Of a stretch of DNA of 64,000 bases, positions 55,601 through 59,508 are shown in pieces. Position 1 is the stretch's first letter. The number at the start of each line of letters is the position of its first letter. The notes beneath the pieces are model-generated. The model ran no database searches. It was not told the DNA's origin and worked only from the letters and a program-made list of their open reading frames with translations. Made by a program: the position numbers and the translations under genes. The DNA lies in NCBI GenBank assembly GCA_025617745.1, contig CM046867.1, forward strand, positions 24,544,705 through 24,608,704, in the 5' to 3' direction. The DNA comes from Heliocidaris erythrogramma. Its lineage: Eukaryota > Echinodermata > Echinoidea > Camarodonta > Echinometridae.

Positions 55601-57421
55601 TCACATGGATGGAATACTAAAAGATATCATAAAAGCCATTATTTCACACAGCCGGGGTGCTAATGTTGTAAATAAACTAATATGACATGATAAACACAAA
55701 CAGCATTTCTTCCGTTGTTCAAAGGAAACTTAAGTGATGGAAACGCAAGGTACAAAAAGAGAAATCCATCTTCACCAATAGAAATGCTGACATTAAGTAT
55801 AGTCCTATGAACTATTACTGTACGTGTACAACTGTAACTCATGTTTATGATGTTCACGTAACCCTCCCCCTAAACTAATCGATTTCTTCGAATTCGTCTT
55901 TCAGAAAATGAAATGAAATATTCTTACCGTTCTCGCACCAATCACCTGAATAGTCAAATGAACACGTGCACTGAACTGTGGGAGCAGTCGTCCAACCACC
56001 ACTATACGAGCAAGTCCCTCCATTTTGACAAGGACTCCTCGTTTGAAAGCAAGGGTCCTCTGTAAAATTACAAACGATAGAAAAGAGAACGGTAAACCAA
56101 GCCAGATCATTTCACTTTATCTTGTTTTTTGCCCTCTTAAACGTTTCAACTTTTCTCTTAAGCATCTTTACCTAAGTGAAGATGGTGAAGATTACATGAA
56201 ATATTTACCCGATAGATACCGGTATTATGAGAAATGCTTTATTTTGGATTAGTAAAAGTGAGAGGTACAGCGCCATTTCAAAGTTCCCTTCCTAAATACA
56301 TGTACATTCCAGTAAATCTGCAAGATAAGATGGTAGAAACTGTCTCCAACTGGATTCAAACCCGAATATTTGGCTTTGATTCATTAATGCCTGGAAAATT
56401 AACAAAATGAATAAGTAATAAATGAATGAATAAATAAATAGGTACCGATAATAAATAGAAGAAAGTAAATACATAAAAGAATAAATAAATTAATAAATGA
56501 TGCAAGCTCCCTCTACAACGATGTTTTATTGTAGACATATATAAGTGAATTCAAATATTCGAAAAGAAAATAAATACACTTATAAAAAATCTTGAATGCT
56601 TAATATATAAATTGCCGAAGATCAGTTATCTACCCTACATCCTCTTTGTGCATATTCTCCTGTCAGGGATGAAGAACACAAAATAGACATGAAGCGGAAA
56701 GGAAACAAATTGCATTTATTAAAACATTTATTTCTAGTTTGCTTTATGACACCAAAACAAAAGTTATCAAAGTGACTCAATTTTGTTTAATTCAAGCGCC
56801 TCTTAAAAGGTATTACATGATGTATATTTGAAATATTACATGTCCGCTTAAAAAAAGCATTAGAAATAGCACTTTTAAGTGTTGATAACTGACCATATGC
56901 ACATGAACGACCAATGTACGATGAAGGGCAGTTACAAGTGTAGTCATATGGAGTTGTGTCCAGATTGTTGGTACATGTTCCTCTTCCCGAGCATTGCTGC
57001 AACGTGCAAGGATAAGCTGTAAATTGCAATTAGGAAAATAGTAAGCATTTGATTAATCAGTTATTCATATTTTCTATAACTATCGATAGAAATTCACAAG
57101 TAGTAATCAACATTCGTTAACGCCTGCATAATAATTATTATGAATACTGCAGTCAGAAATAACGGAATCGAAACACATTTGATTACTGGTAAAACATACA
57201 ATCTAGGCTCTTACGAGTGTTATCTGCCTACCAAAAAGGAATAGTTCATTCAATTATCAGAATCAGTCGATGTGAGAACAATTTAGAATTTAGAAACTCA
57301 CCATTTTCGCAATTCGAGCCATAATACTCAGAGGTGCACAGGCACGAAATAAAGTTTCCGGTAACGGGATTATTTATACAGGTCCCTCCGTTATAACAAA
57401 CGGAACCTAGGCATGCGATTG
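25070..57421 (-). CDS. EGF-repeat type I transmembrane protein, 5'-partial, 15 visible exons
   Basis: Fifteen exons with consensus splice sites join in one frame. In transcript order they are seven EGF-like exons, five Ser/Thr-rich linker exons, a transmembrane exon and a cytoplasmic exon ending in TAG. The visible coding sequence is 2003 bases (666 complete residues plus a partial codon). The upstream part, including any signal peptide, lies beyond 57421 or beyond the window. The layout (EGF array, mucin-like stalk, single membrane helix, acidic tyrosine-rich tail) is that of a cell-surface adhesion or signalling receptor; the ligand and pathway cannot be told from sequence. Introns have absorbed almost every transposon class in the window, and the intron between the fifth and sixth EGF exons is 15.1 kb. 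I do not recognise a named orthologue. Confidence 0.85.
26090..26098 (+). repeat. Left 9-bp target-site duplication
   Basis: CAGCCAAAC directly abuts the GGGGT end of the foldback element and is repeated exactly at 31970-31978. Confidence 0.75.
26099..27246 (+). repeat. 26-bp minisatellite array, left arm
   Basis: Unit GGGTCGCTATTCATAATC plus a variable eight-base tail (AAAGAAGA, ACAGAAGA, AGAGAAGA, GGAGTAGA, GAAGATGA). The outer 300 bases are irregular units ending in CATAAGG; the inner 700 bases are regular. Variant tails recur in the same order, giving a higher-order repeat. Confidence 0.95.
27247..28028. repeat. Interior of the foldback element: inverted copies of a dispersed repeat
   Basis: Holds three partial copies (about 27520-27900) of the family seen at 14750-15170, now inverted, plus G-tracts at 27429 and 27963. 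No gene. Confidence 0.6.
28029..28140 (+). repeat. tRNA-derived SINE
   Basis: Box A (TAGCTCAGTGGTCGAAC) and box B (GGTTTGAAACC) form a tRNA-like head, followed by the core CCTTTGGTAAGGCATTAACC. The same core occurs in the SINE at 32170-32470. Confidence 0.7.
28141..29324 (-). pseudogene. 5'-truncated LINE fragment (reverse transcriptase)
   Basis: The minus strand reads FILYINDFHRSSNLLTF then IMYADDTNLFFSHKSLE, the RT palm with YADD, and further down FTAPKFWNSLPLNIRD near 28860, a CR1/L2-type RT C-terminus. Poly-G and poly-C tracts at 29035-29083 interrupt it. The 3' tail near 28140-28170 is a repeated AAATCTGA-type sequence. The 5' break coincides with the TTAA element at 29325. Confidence 0.8.
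29325..29736. mobile_element. TTAA-flanked MITE with AGACCTCAGCCTGACC ends, copy 1
   Basis: TTAA plus AGACCTCAGCCTGACC at the left is mirrored at the right. The interior is nearly the same as the copy at 36220-36654, including a 50-base near-palindrome around GTCGTCACACGACATGTC-like words. No transposase. Confidence 0.85.
29737..30975. other. Foldback interior, no gene seen
   Basis: Short frames only. G-tracts occur at 29871 and 30641. The segment 30590-30720 (GCCCCACCCCCAACTTCTGG) resembles degraded dispersed-repeat ends. Confidence 0.4.
30976..31047 (+). tRNA. tRNA-Thr-like sequence (possible pseudogene or SINE head)
   Basis: GCCCAGA pairs with TCGGGGC with one mismatch. Box A is TAGCTCAGTTGGTAGAGC and box B is GGTTCGAATCC; the T-arm pairs well. 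The anticodon arm CTGGTCATGTAATCCAG resembles tRNA-Thr(TGT), but base 33 is A instead of the invariant T and the last stem pair is T-T. A TTTT follows eight bases later. These defects favour a pseudogene. Confidence 0.5.
31333..31969 (-). repeat. 26-bp minisatellite array, right arm (inverted)
   Basis: The reverse complement of the left-arm unit (plus strand: GATTATGAATAGCGACCCTC). The outermost 110 bases have the same irregular units and the CTCGCTAGTCATAAGG head as the left arm. Confidence 0.95.
31970..31978 (+). repeat. Right 9-bp target-site duplication
   Basis: CAGCCAAAC directly follows the ACCCC end of the foldback element, matching 26090-26098. Confidence 0.75.
32020..32107 (-). CDS. 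Transmembrane exon
   Basis: An 88-base exon, acceptor TTTCTTTTCAG, donor GTGAGG, phase 1 in and 2 out. It encodes TIVIIVNTALVAIIILG, then CVIIIVYCCRKKG: about 24 hydrophobic residues followed by two cysteines (possible palmitoylation sites) and a basic stop-transfer stretch. This fixes a type I orientation with the EGF domains outside. Confidence 0.85.
32170..32470 (-). repeat. tRNA-derived SINE with conserved core
   Basis: On the minus strand, box A (TGGTCTCGTGG) near 32445 and box B (GGTTCGAGTCT) near 32400 are followed by TTCTTTGGCAAGACAT and GCTCTCCACCCAGGTGTAG, then GGGTACCTGG. This core is widespread in invertebrate SINEs. The 3' end is an AATAATCATC-type tail. It lies just upstream of the transmembrane exon. 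Confidence 0.7.
32901..32948 (-). CDS. Stalk exon 5 (duplicate of exon 4)
   Basis: Identical in length, splice sites and peptide to the exon at 34418-34465. If both are used the stalk carries the 16-residue TKALPTVAPKTFDIL segment twice. It joins the transmembrane exon as an ACA codon. Confidence 0.65.
33011..33975. mobile_element. Element of the 327-bp-unit family, copy 2
   Basis: Same ACAAGAGCCCC start and GAGCTAAAAA hairpin end as at 11029-12396, with about two internal units. It lies in the left copy of the tandem duplication. Confidence 0.75.
34418..34465 (-). CDS. Stalk exon 4 (copy one of a duplicated 48-base exon)
   Basis: A 48-base exon, acceptor GTTGTCAG, donor GTAAGTG, phase 1-1, encoding TKALPTVAPKTFDIL. 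It lies in the right-hand copy of a 1.5 kb tandem duplication. Being symmetric in phase, it adds 16 residues without a frameshift. Confidence 0.65.
34528..35500. mobile_element. Element of the 327-bp-unit family, copy 3
   Basis: A duplicate of the element at 33011-33975, carried along by the tandem duplication, so not an independent insertion. Confidence 0.75.
35883..35996 (-). CDS. Acidic/Thr stalk exon 3
   Basis: A 114-base exon, acceptor CCTCCTTCAG, donor GTACTC, phase 1-1. It encodes PKITMEQREVDDITQDGF then DTSQHPSDISDPSVHTVTE. The last 20 bases and the donor of this exon were also copied into the upstream end of a tandem duplication, leaving an acceptor-less stub near 34359-34378. Confidence 0.68.
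36190..36219 (-). pseudogene. Hydrophobic exon-like remnant abutting a MITE
   Basis: The minus strand reads VVIAVVSLVIFIQG up to a perfect donor (GG|GTAAGT) at about 36177. On the upstream side the TTAA element at 36220 begins. It may be a relic of an alternative membrane exon cut off from its acceptor. A short form (AGCAG acceptor, 27 bases, phase 1-1) is also possible. No second line of evidence. Confidence 0.3.
36220..36654. mobile_element. TTAA-flanked MITE, copy 2
   Basis: Same AGACCTCAGCCTGACC ends and interior as 29325-29736, bounded by TTAA on both sides. It sits in the intron between two stalk exons and abuts the hydrophobic remnant. Confidence 0.88.
36773..36883 (-). CDS. Ser/Thr-rich stalk exon 2
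   Basis: A 111-base exon, acceptor GTATACCTAG, donor GTACGT, phase 1-1. It encodes ATMTDATSPVFRSTDDM then TSLVISNSSLTQSADITTS, with one N-glycosylation sequon (NSS). It continues the stalk. Confidence 0.7.
37080..37260. repeat. C-tract and degenerate CCTAAC-like repeat
   Basis: A C14 tract near 37079 is followed at 37180-37250 by imperfect CCTAACC/CCCGAAC/CCCTAACC words. It resembles an interstitial telomere-like or SINE-tail repeat. Its proline/asparagine-rich frame is not a gene. Confidence 0.55.
37317..37424 (-). CDS. Ser/Thr-rich stalk exon 1
   Basis: A 108-base exon, acceptor CATATTCAG, donor GTGAGA, phase 1-1. It encodes PPTTLITTSDDRNTNTGEM and ATSSTSTEDNPVTSST. The composition suggests an O-glycosylated extracellular stalk. 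There is no domain signature, so support comes from splice sites and phase. Confidence 0.72.
38036..38167 (-). CDS. EGF-like exon 7
   Basis: A 132-base exon, acceptor TTCTCTCCAG, donor GTTAGC (a weak donor), phase 1-1. It encodes NPCLISDIVCLNGGTC and ACMCQNGFYGDLCENG. It is the last EGF module before the Ser/Thr-rich stalk; joining to the next exon gives ENGPPTTL. Confidence 0.87.
38168..39139. other. Intron between EGF exons 6 and 7
   Basis: No further EGF exon or recognised repeat was found. A segment near 38700-39030 is less AT-rich but has no open frame of interest. Confidence 0.4.
39140..39262 (-). CDS. EGF-like exon 6
   Basis: A 123-base exon, acceptor TTTTACAG, donor GTAAGT, phase 1-1. 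It encodes AHPCTSDPCLGRGIC, TPYDYTCNC and IGQTCQYG, closely matching EGF exon 2. Confidence 0.88.
39428..39572 (-). repeat. Candidate 3' LTR of the gypsy remnant
   Basis: On the minus strand the segment starts TGTTGTATTACGG and ends ATCTACA (TG...CA). Directly upstream is the purine tract AAGGAAAAGAGGGA (39573-39586), a typical polypurine tract. The length of 145 bases is short but seen in some gypsy clades. No 5' partner exists in the window to confirm it. Confidence 0.5.
40146..40732. mobile_element. Long-hairpin TTAA MITE
   Basis: TTAA then AGGACAATAAAACCCTGG at the left; the inverse (AGGAGAATGAAACCCTGG) then TTAA at the right. Arms of about 260 bases are almost perfectly complementary around a loop of about 60 bases, so both strands show the same 60-codon frame. 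It inserted at the 3' end of the gypsy pol and supplies its last residues and stop. Confidence 0.88.
43655..43700. repeat. TA dinucleotide repeat
   Basis: An ATATATATA tract between the gypsy remnant and the Penelope fragment. Confidence 0.9.
43731..44190 (-). pseudogene. Penelope-like element fragment: GIY-YIG endonuclease C-terminus
   Basis: The minus strand is open for about 150 codons to a TAA at 43733-43731. It reads FKCTANKCTVC (zinc-binding cysteines), TTNVVYLITC and CRTQYVGETKTPLKRRFYGH (the GIY-YIG core), then DTPVGHHFNLPKHS and EKYWMRRPRTI. This is the linked zinc-finger/GIY-YIG endonuclease of Penelope-like retroelements. The reverse transcriptase part is missing because the fragment is cut at 44190 by the LINE block. 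The preserved frame suggests it is young or recently truncated. Confidence 0.85.
44273..44505 (+). repeat. Repeat A (left) of LINE block copy 1
   Basis: Starts AGGCATTTACTAATCTGGCA; about 230 bases that recur downstream at 49504-49733 with roughly ten percent difference, in direct orientation. Confidence 0.85.
44841..44912 (+). CDS. Signal-peptide-like upstream ORF of the LINE, copy 1
   Basis: Twenty-three codons: MQPFHVGLFILLCCFASA then IDFMV and TGA. A short polar start, a hydrophobic core and a small-residue A-x-A-like site make a textbook signal peptide. It ends 66 bases before the ATG of the 2A-like ORF. It is conserved in copy 2. Whether it is translated is unknown. Confidence 0.4.
   Translation: MQPFHVGLFILLCCFASAIDFMV
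44978..45328 (+). CDS. LINE ORF with 2A-like motif, copy 1
   Basis: A 116-codon frame beginning MIRYSANSNVSFQLELLHDG then DVHPNPGP at residues 21-28. This matches the NPGP ribosome-skipping motif family (DxExNPGP) with His in place of Glu, as is common in CR1-type LINEs. The remainder is basic and histidine/arginine-rich (QRKDVTAPLP, NTRRCIRG). It is probably the N-terminal part of the LINE polyprotein, separated from the PHD/endonuclease part by decay at 45329-45688. Confidence 0.65.
   Translation: MIRYSANSNVSFQLELLHDGDVHPNPGPDNRHDDTLSTSRRYVDHHTAVIKYTPADLRQRKDVTAPLPLHVCENIISYGIRQTLPKNTRRCIRGEKRKNSLLHVSQASDKTLSHPE
45689..49185 (+). pseudogene. LINE PHD finger, endonuclease and reverse transcriptase, copy 1
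   Basis: Order: Ser-rich segment (45713-46030), PHD-type zinc finger around 46070-46235 (CCDSCDIWY then ICYSCGMPNF-like pattern), APE endonuclease 46380-47130 (VINFQGLRSK, GDFNMPDIDW, SDHDSIVQV), linker, RT 47740-48460 (GPDNIPAILLKE, LDFSKAFDKVPHNRLL, SGIPQCTVLGP, FADD) and the C-terminal region with LEYCCSVWDPH and PEWNNLP ending at 49185. It is broken by nonsense codons and deletions. Jockey/CR1-type APE element. The 3' end reads CTGTAAAGCCCTTTCAAGAT followed by GAA repeats. Confidence 0.88.
49243..49500 (+). pseudogene. GAA microsatellite plus start of a second LINE endonuclease, copy 1
   Basis: A GAA tract (49243-49269) runs into CLQLCSLNTRSVCNKTNLIH, the beginning of an APE endonuclease from another CR1-type LINE, ending at TGRRGGGTGLIIYLSF where repeat A' begins. 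A 32-base deletion removes part of the segment present in copy 2. Confidence 0.75.
49504..49733 (+). repeat. Repeat A' (right) of LINE block copy 1
   Basis: Direct repeat of 44273-44505, placed after the second endonuclease fragment. The copy-2 counterparts are 58080-58310 and 63214-63430. Confidence 0.85.
50164..51073. mobile_element. TTAA-flanked MITE (910 bp)
   Basis: TTAA plus AGGAGAATTAACCCC at the left, the inverse (AGGGGAATTAACCTC) plus TTAA at the right. Both arms contain inverted GGGGCTGCCATTTTCTT-type blocks. It is a longer relative of 23087-23531. The start of the same insertion is seen in copy 2 at 63865. Confidence 0.8.
51080..51984. mobile_element. Element of the 327-bp-unit family, copy 4
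   Basis: ACAAGAGCCCC start, about two internal units, a short GGACGAC tract and the GGTGAGCTAAAA hairpin end. It directly follows the TTAA MITE. Confidence 0.75.
51985..52566. other. Spacer between repeats
   Basis: Contains a C-tract at about 52125-52143 and a degenerate SINE- or LINE-like end (GCGCTTAGAGGCTTTAGC, then GCTATATAAGTA near 52400-52435). No gene. Confidence 0.4.
52567..54238 (+). mobile_element. Tc1-like DNA transposon (1672 bp)
   Basis: Ends CACTGTTGGTCATAATG and its inverse, flanked by TA. One transposase gene on the plus strand fills most of it. Size and ends are typical of Tc1-like elements. It lies in the large intron between EGF exons 5 and 6. Confidence 0.93.
52886..53894 (+). 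pseudogene. Tc1-like transposase, DD34E, frameshifted
   Basis: It starts MPRPTALAIRQRVLALRRNG with a paired-type helix-turn-helix (ARIADILGLSQSCVCRIL). The catalytic triad is visible: FTDESRY (first D), QDDNARSH (second D) and, after a frameshift, the E of EHTWD, 34 residues after the second D. Two lesions break it: one near 53062 between the DNA-binding domains, and an extra C in a C-run at 53690-53696 that gives a stop right after SPDMNPH. Otherwise the frame is intact to a TAA at 53894, so it died recently. Confidence 0.9.
54386..54517 (-). CDS. EGF-like exon 5
   Basis: A 132-base exon, acceptor TGTACACAG, donor GTATGC, phase 1-1. It encodes NPCLPINPCQNAGQC and FSCICDPSWTGDYCNVG. It is followed by a 15.1 kb intron holding a Tc1 element, a LINE block, a Penelope fragment and a gypsy remnant. 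Confidence 0.88.
54518..55045. other. Intron between EGF exons 4 and 5, left part
   Basis: Pyrimidine-rich: a C-tract near 54770 and CT repeats at 54838-54860 and 54965-54980. No coding. Confidence 0.5.
55046..55116 (+). tRNA. tRNA-like gene (Glu/Arg-type head) with Pol III terminator
   Basis: GTCTCCG at the start pairs perfectly with CGGAGAC at the end. Box A is TGGTCTAGTGG and box B is GGGTCGATTCC. The anticodon arm CTGGC-GCTCTGA-GCCAG pairs fully, but the base before the anticodon is C, not the invariant T, so the anticodon (TCT by position) is doubtful. A T8 run follows the end directly. A tRNA pseudogene or a SINE source is as likely as a working gene. Confidence 0.5.
55117..55493. other. 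Intron, AT-rich
   Basis: Repeated TTTATATAGTAATTTATATAC words at 55260-55335. Nothing else recognised. Confidence 0.4.
55494..55616 (-). CDS. EGF-like exon 4
   Basis: A 123-base exon, acceptor TTTTAG, donor GTAAGG, phase 1-1. It encodes HPCERPTQPCLSGGAC and YTCTCLDGFIGDHCEYG. The GFxGDxC end is a classic EGF signature. The ending CEYG puts it in the 123-base class. Confidence 0.88.
55928..56059 (-). CDS. EGF-like exon 3
   Basis: A 132-base exon, acceptor TTTTACAG, donor GTAAGA, phase 1-1. It encodes EDPCFQTRSPCQNGGTC, then VQCTCSFDYSGDWCENG. This is the longer (132-base) member of the alternating pair. Confidence 0.88.
56060..56893. other. Intron between EGF exons 2 and 3
   Basis: Contains an AATAAATA/AATGAATA stretch at 56408-56500. 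No further exon found. Confidence 0.45.
56894..57016 (-). CDS. EGF-like exon 2
   Basis: A 123-base exon, acceptor TTTACAG, donor GTCAGT, phase 1-1. It encodes AYPCTLQQCSGRGTC followed by TPYDYTCNC and IGRSCAYG. The TPYDYTCNC block recurs in the EGF exon at 39140-39262, which shows common descent of these two exons. Confidence 0.88.
57302..57421 (-). CDS. EGF-like exon 1 (visible)
   Basis: A 120-base exon with acceptor CACTTACAG and donor GTGAGT, phase 1-1. It encodes one EGF module: CLGSVCYNGGTC, then CLCTSEYYGSNCENG. All six cysteines are present. The CENG ending matches the third and seventh EGF exons, so this is probably the second member of a di-EGF pair whose first member lies upstream. 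Confidence 0.85.
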
Positions 57422-57969
57422 CTGTAAGTGTATGTATAAAATAACGGCATAAACGGTATCTGAAATAAAGATACGTACTCTAAGAATATTTCATTATTAA
57501 ATTTTTTTCTAATCGTCTCTAAAGAATCAGAAGGACTCTGTATTTTGAAGATACCGAGCCATACCGAGTTACTGACCTTCTGACTCCCAGGACATACTAT
57601 TAAAATATCACATTGGCTGGTATCGAAGGAACAAATGCTTTTTCTAACCTTTTGCTTGTAGCTTCAAAATAATTCAGCGTATAAGCAATGGGCCGCTGCT
57701 GGTGTTGTAGGGTTATACACCTCAAGATCAGCTCAAGCTGCATTGAGGGAAATATTACAAAAGCGCTTTGTGCGACGAGGCATTGTAGCTGAGTCTAAAG
57801 GTTTTTATTCTCCCTGCTCACTTTCCAAAGTGGCCGCAAAGGGCGCTGCTAAATCTTTCACGTCAGCTTTATGCGTGTTCAATTCATGTTTCTTTCAAAT
57901 CTCTGTAACTAAAGATAAATATCACTAGCTCTTTAAAAAATATGAGAACAGTGTTATATGCAGAAATAA
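57422..57969. other. Sequence upstream of the first visible EGF exon
   Basis: Intron sequence. No EGF exon was recognised before the LINE block begins at 57970; the gene's earlier exons must lie beyond 64000. Confidence 0.4.
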
Positions 57970-58646
57970 CACCTTTTTAATTTTCATCATGTCAATGCAA
58001 GTAAAAGCGTAAGCTGGTTATAATGCAGCTTACAAAATACCAAATAAAAGCTTGATGAAAAAAATTCCTTCTTTTCAATTAGGCATTTACTAATCTGGCA
58101 AGGATTTGTTTAAAAGAACAAAACATTTTTTTTGATGAGGAGTAAAATTTGAATATGAATGTAAGCTTTCGCTTGTCTAGGAAAGCGACTGCTAGCAAGA
58201 AAACAAGCTTCTGCTTCTTTTTGCAACCATCTACTTGGTTGGAATATCTGAATTTGCAAGCAAAAGGTTAGAAAAAAAAACATTTTGCTAGGCCTATACT
58301 AGTTTTTGCTTGGATGAGCGCAAGAGCATGTACATGTGCATGCTCTTGCTGCTCTCCAACAAAGAGCTCCTAATTGCATGATTTTGACTTATTTAGTCAT
58401 TTTTATTATTGATATCTGATTTTGTAAATTGCATGGCATCAGCTGGTCAATTTTGTAAGTTTCATATTTGATGATTTCATATGTATTTTGGTTGTAAAAT
58501 TTTGGATAGCTCTGTGTTGTAGTACAGTACAATATGTAGGAGTCCATGTTCTATGTACTCCTATGTGTATTACTGTACTCTATTGTGTAGCTTTTGTGTA
58601 TTGTACACTTCAACAAATCTGAATGCCTGGACTCAAGAGAAACACA

Positions 58647-58718
58647 ATGCAGCCTTTTCATGTGGGACTATTCATCCTCCTGTGCTGCTATGCCAGTGCT
58701 ATTGACTTCATGGTCTGA
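58647..58718 (+). CDS. Signal-peptide-like upstream ORF of the LINE, copy 2
   Basis: Same length and frame as at 44841, with one change (Phe to Tyr at residue 16). Retention of the frame in both copies is compatible with recent duplication alone. Confidence 0.4.
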   Translation: MQPFHVGLFILLCCYASAIDFMV

Positions 58719-58783
58719 AGTAGACAGGCCACTGTCTATTCACTGAATTGTAATCAATTCAGCAGAAAACATTTCCTCAAAAG

Positions 58784-59134
58784 ATGATTCGTTACAGTGC
58801 TAACAGCAATGCTTCATTCCAGTTAGAACTTCTTCATGATGGTGATGTCCACCCTAATCCCGGCCCAGACCACAGACATGATGACACTTTATCTACTTCA
58901 AGACGTTCTGTTGATCATCATACAGCTGTTATCAAGTATACTCCAGCCGACCTTCGTCAGCGGAAAGATGTCACTGCACCTCTTCCACTGCATGTTTGTG
59001 AAAACATTATATCATATGGAATACGACAGACACTGCCAAAGAATACGAGGCGGTGTATTCGAGGTGGAAAGAGAAAGAACAGTCTTGTACATGTTAGTCA
59101 GGCATCCGATAAAACTTTATCACATCCAGAATGA
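58784..59134 (+). CDS. LINE ORF with 2A-like motif, copy 2
   Basis: The same 116-codon frame as at 44978 with a handful of substitutions (for example Asn to His after PGPD). The DVHPNPGP motif is unchanged. Confidence 0.65.
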   Translation: MIRYSANSNASFQLELLHDGDVHPNPGPDHRHDDTLSTSRRSVDHHTAVIKYTPADLRQRKDVTAPLPLHVCENIISYGIRQTLPKNTRRCIRGGKRKNSLVHVSQASDKTLSHPE

Positions 59135-59508
59135 TTTGTGATGCGCGTGTGAGGAGGACGTGCCCATTTTTGGTTCAATTTTTTTATTAATTCTATTGAT
59201 TTTTTTGCCAAATGGTCTTATATTTTGTTTATCTATGTTCCGTCATGATATTGGAGCCAAGTTTTGTTTTTTGGGGAGGTCGGGGAAACTTCTACTTTGG
59301 CTGCTAAAGTTCGATCCAAACAAGCTGCAGTGTACAATGGAATACTACAGTCCCACCTGTTCCATTTGATGTCATGGGCGTCACCCTTCATCTGTGGCGC
59401 ATGCACACGTTCGCGGAACTTCAGCCATTCTGAATCTTACCCTGGAAATTATATTTTTTCAAAAAGACAAGCACCTGGCGGACTCTTTCTCAAGTTTTTC
59501 TTCTATTT

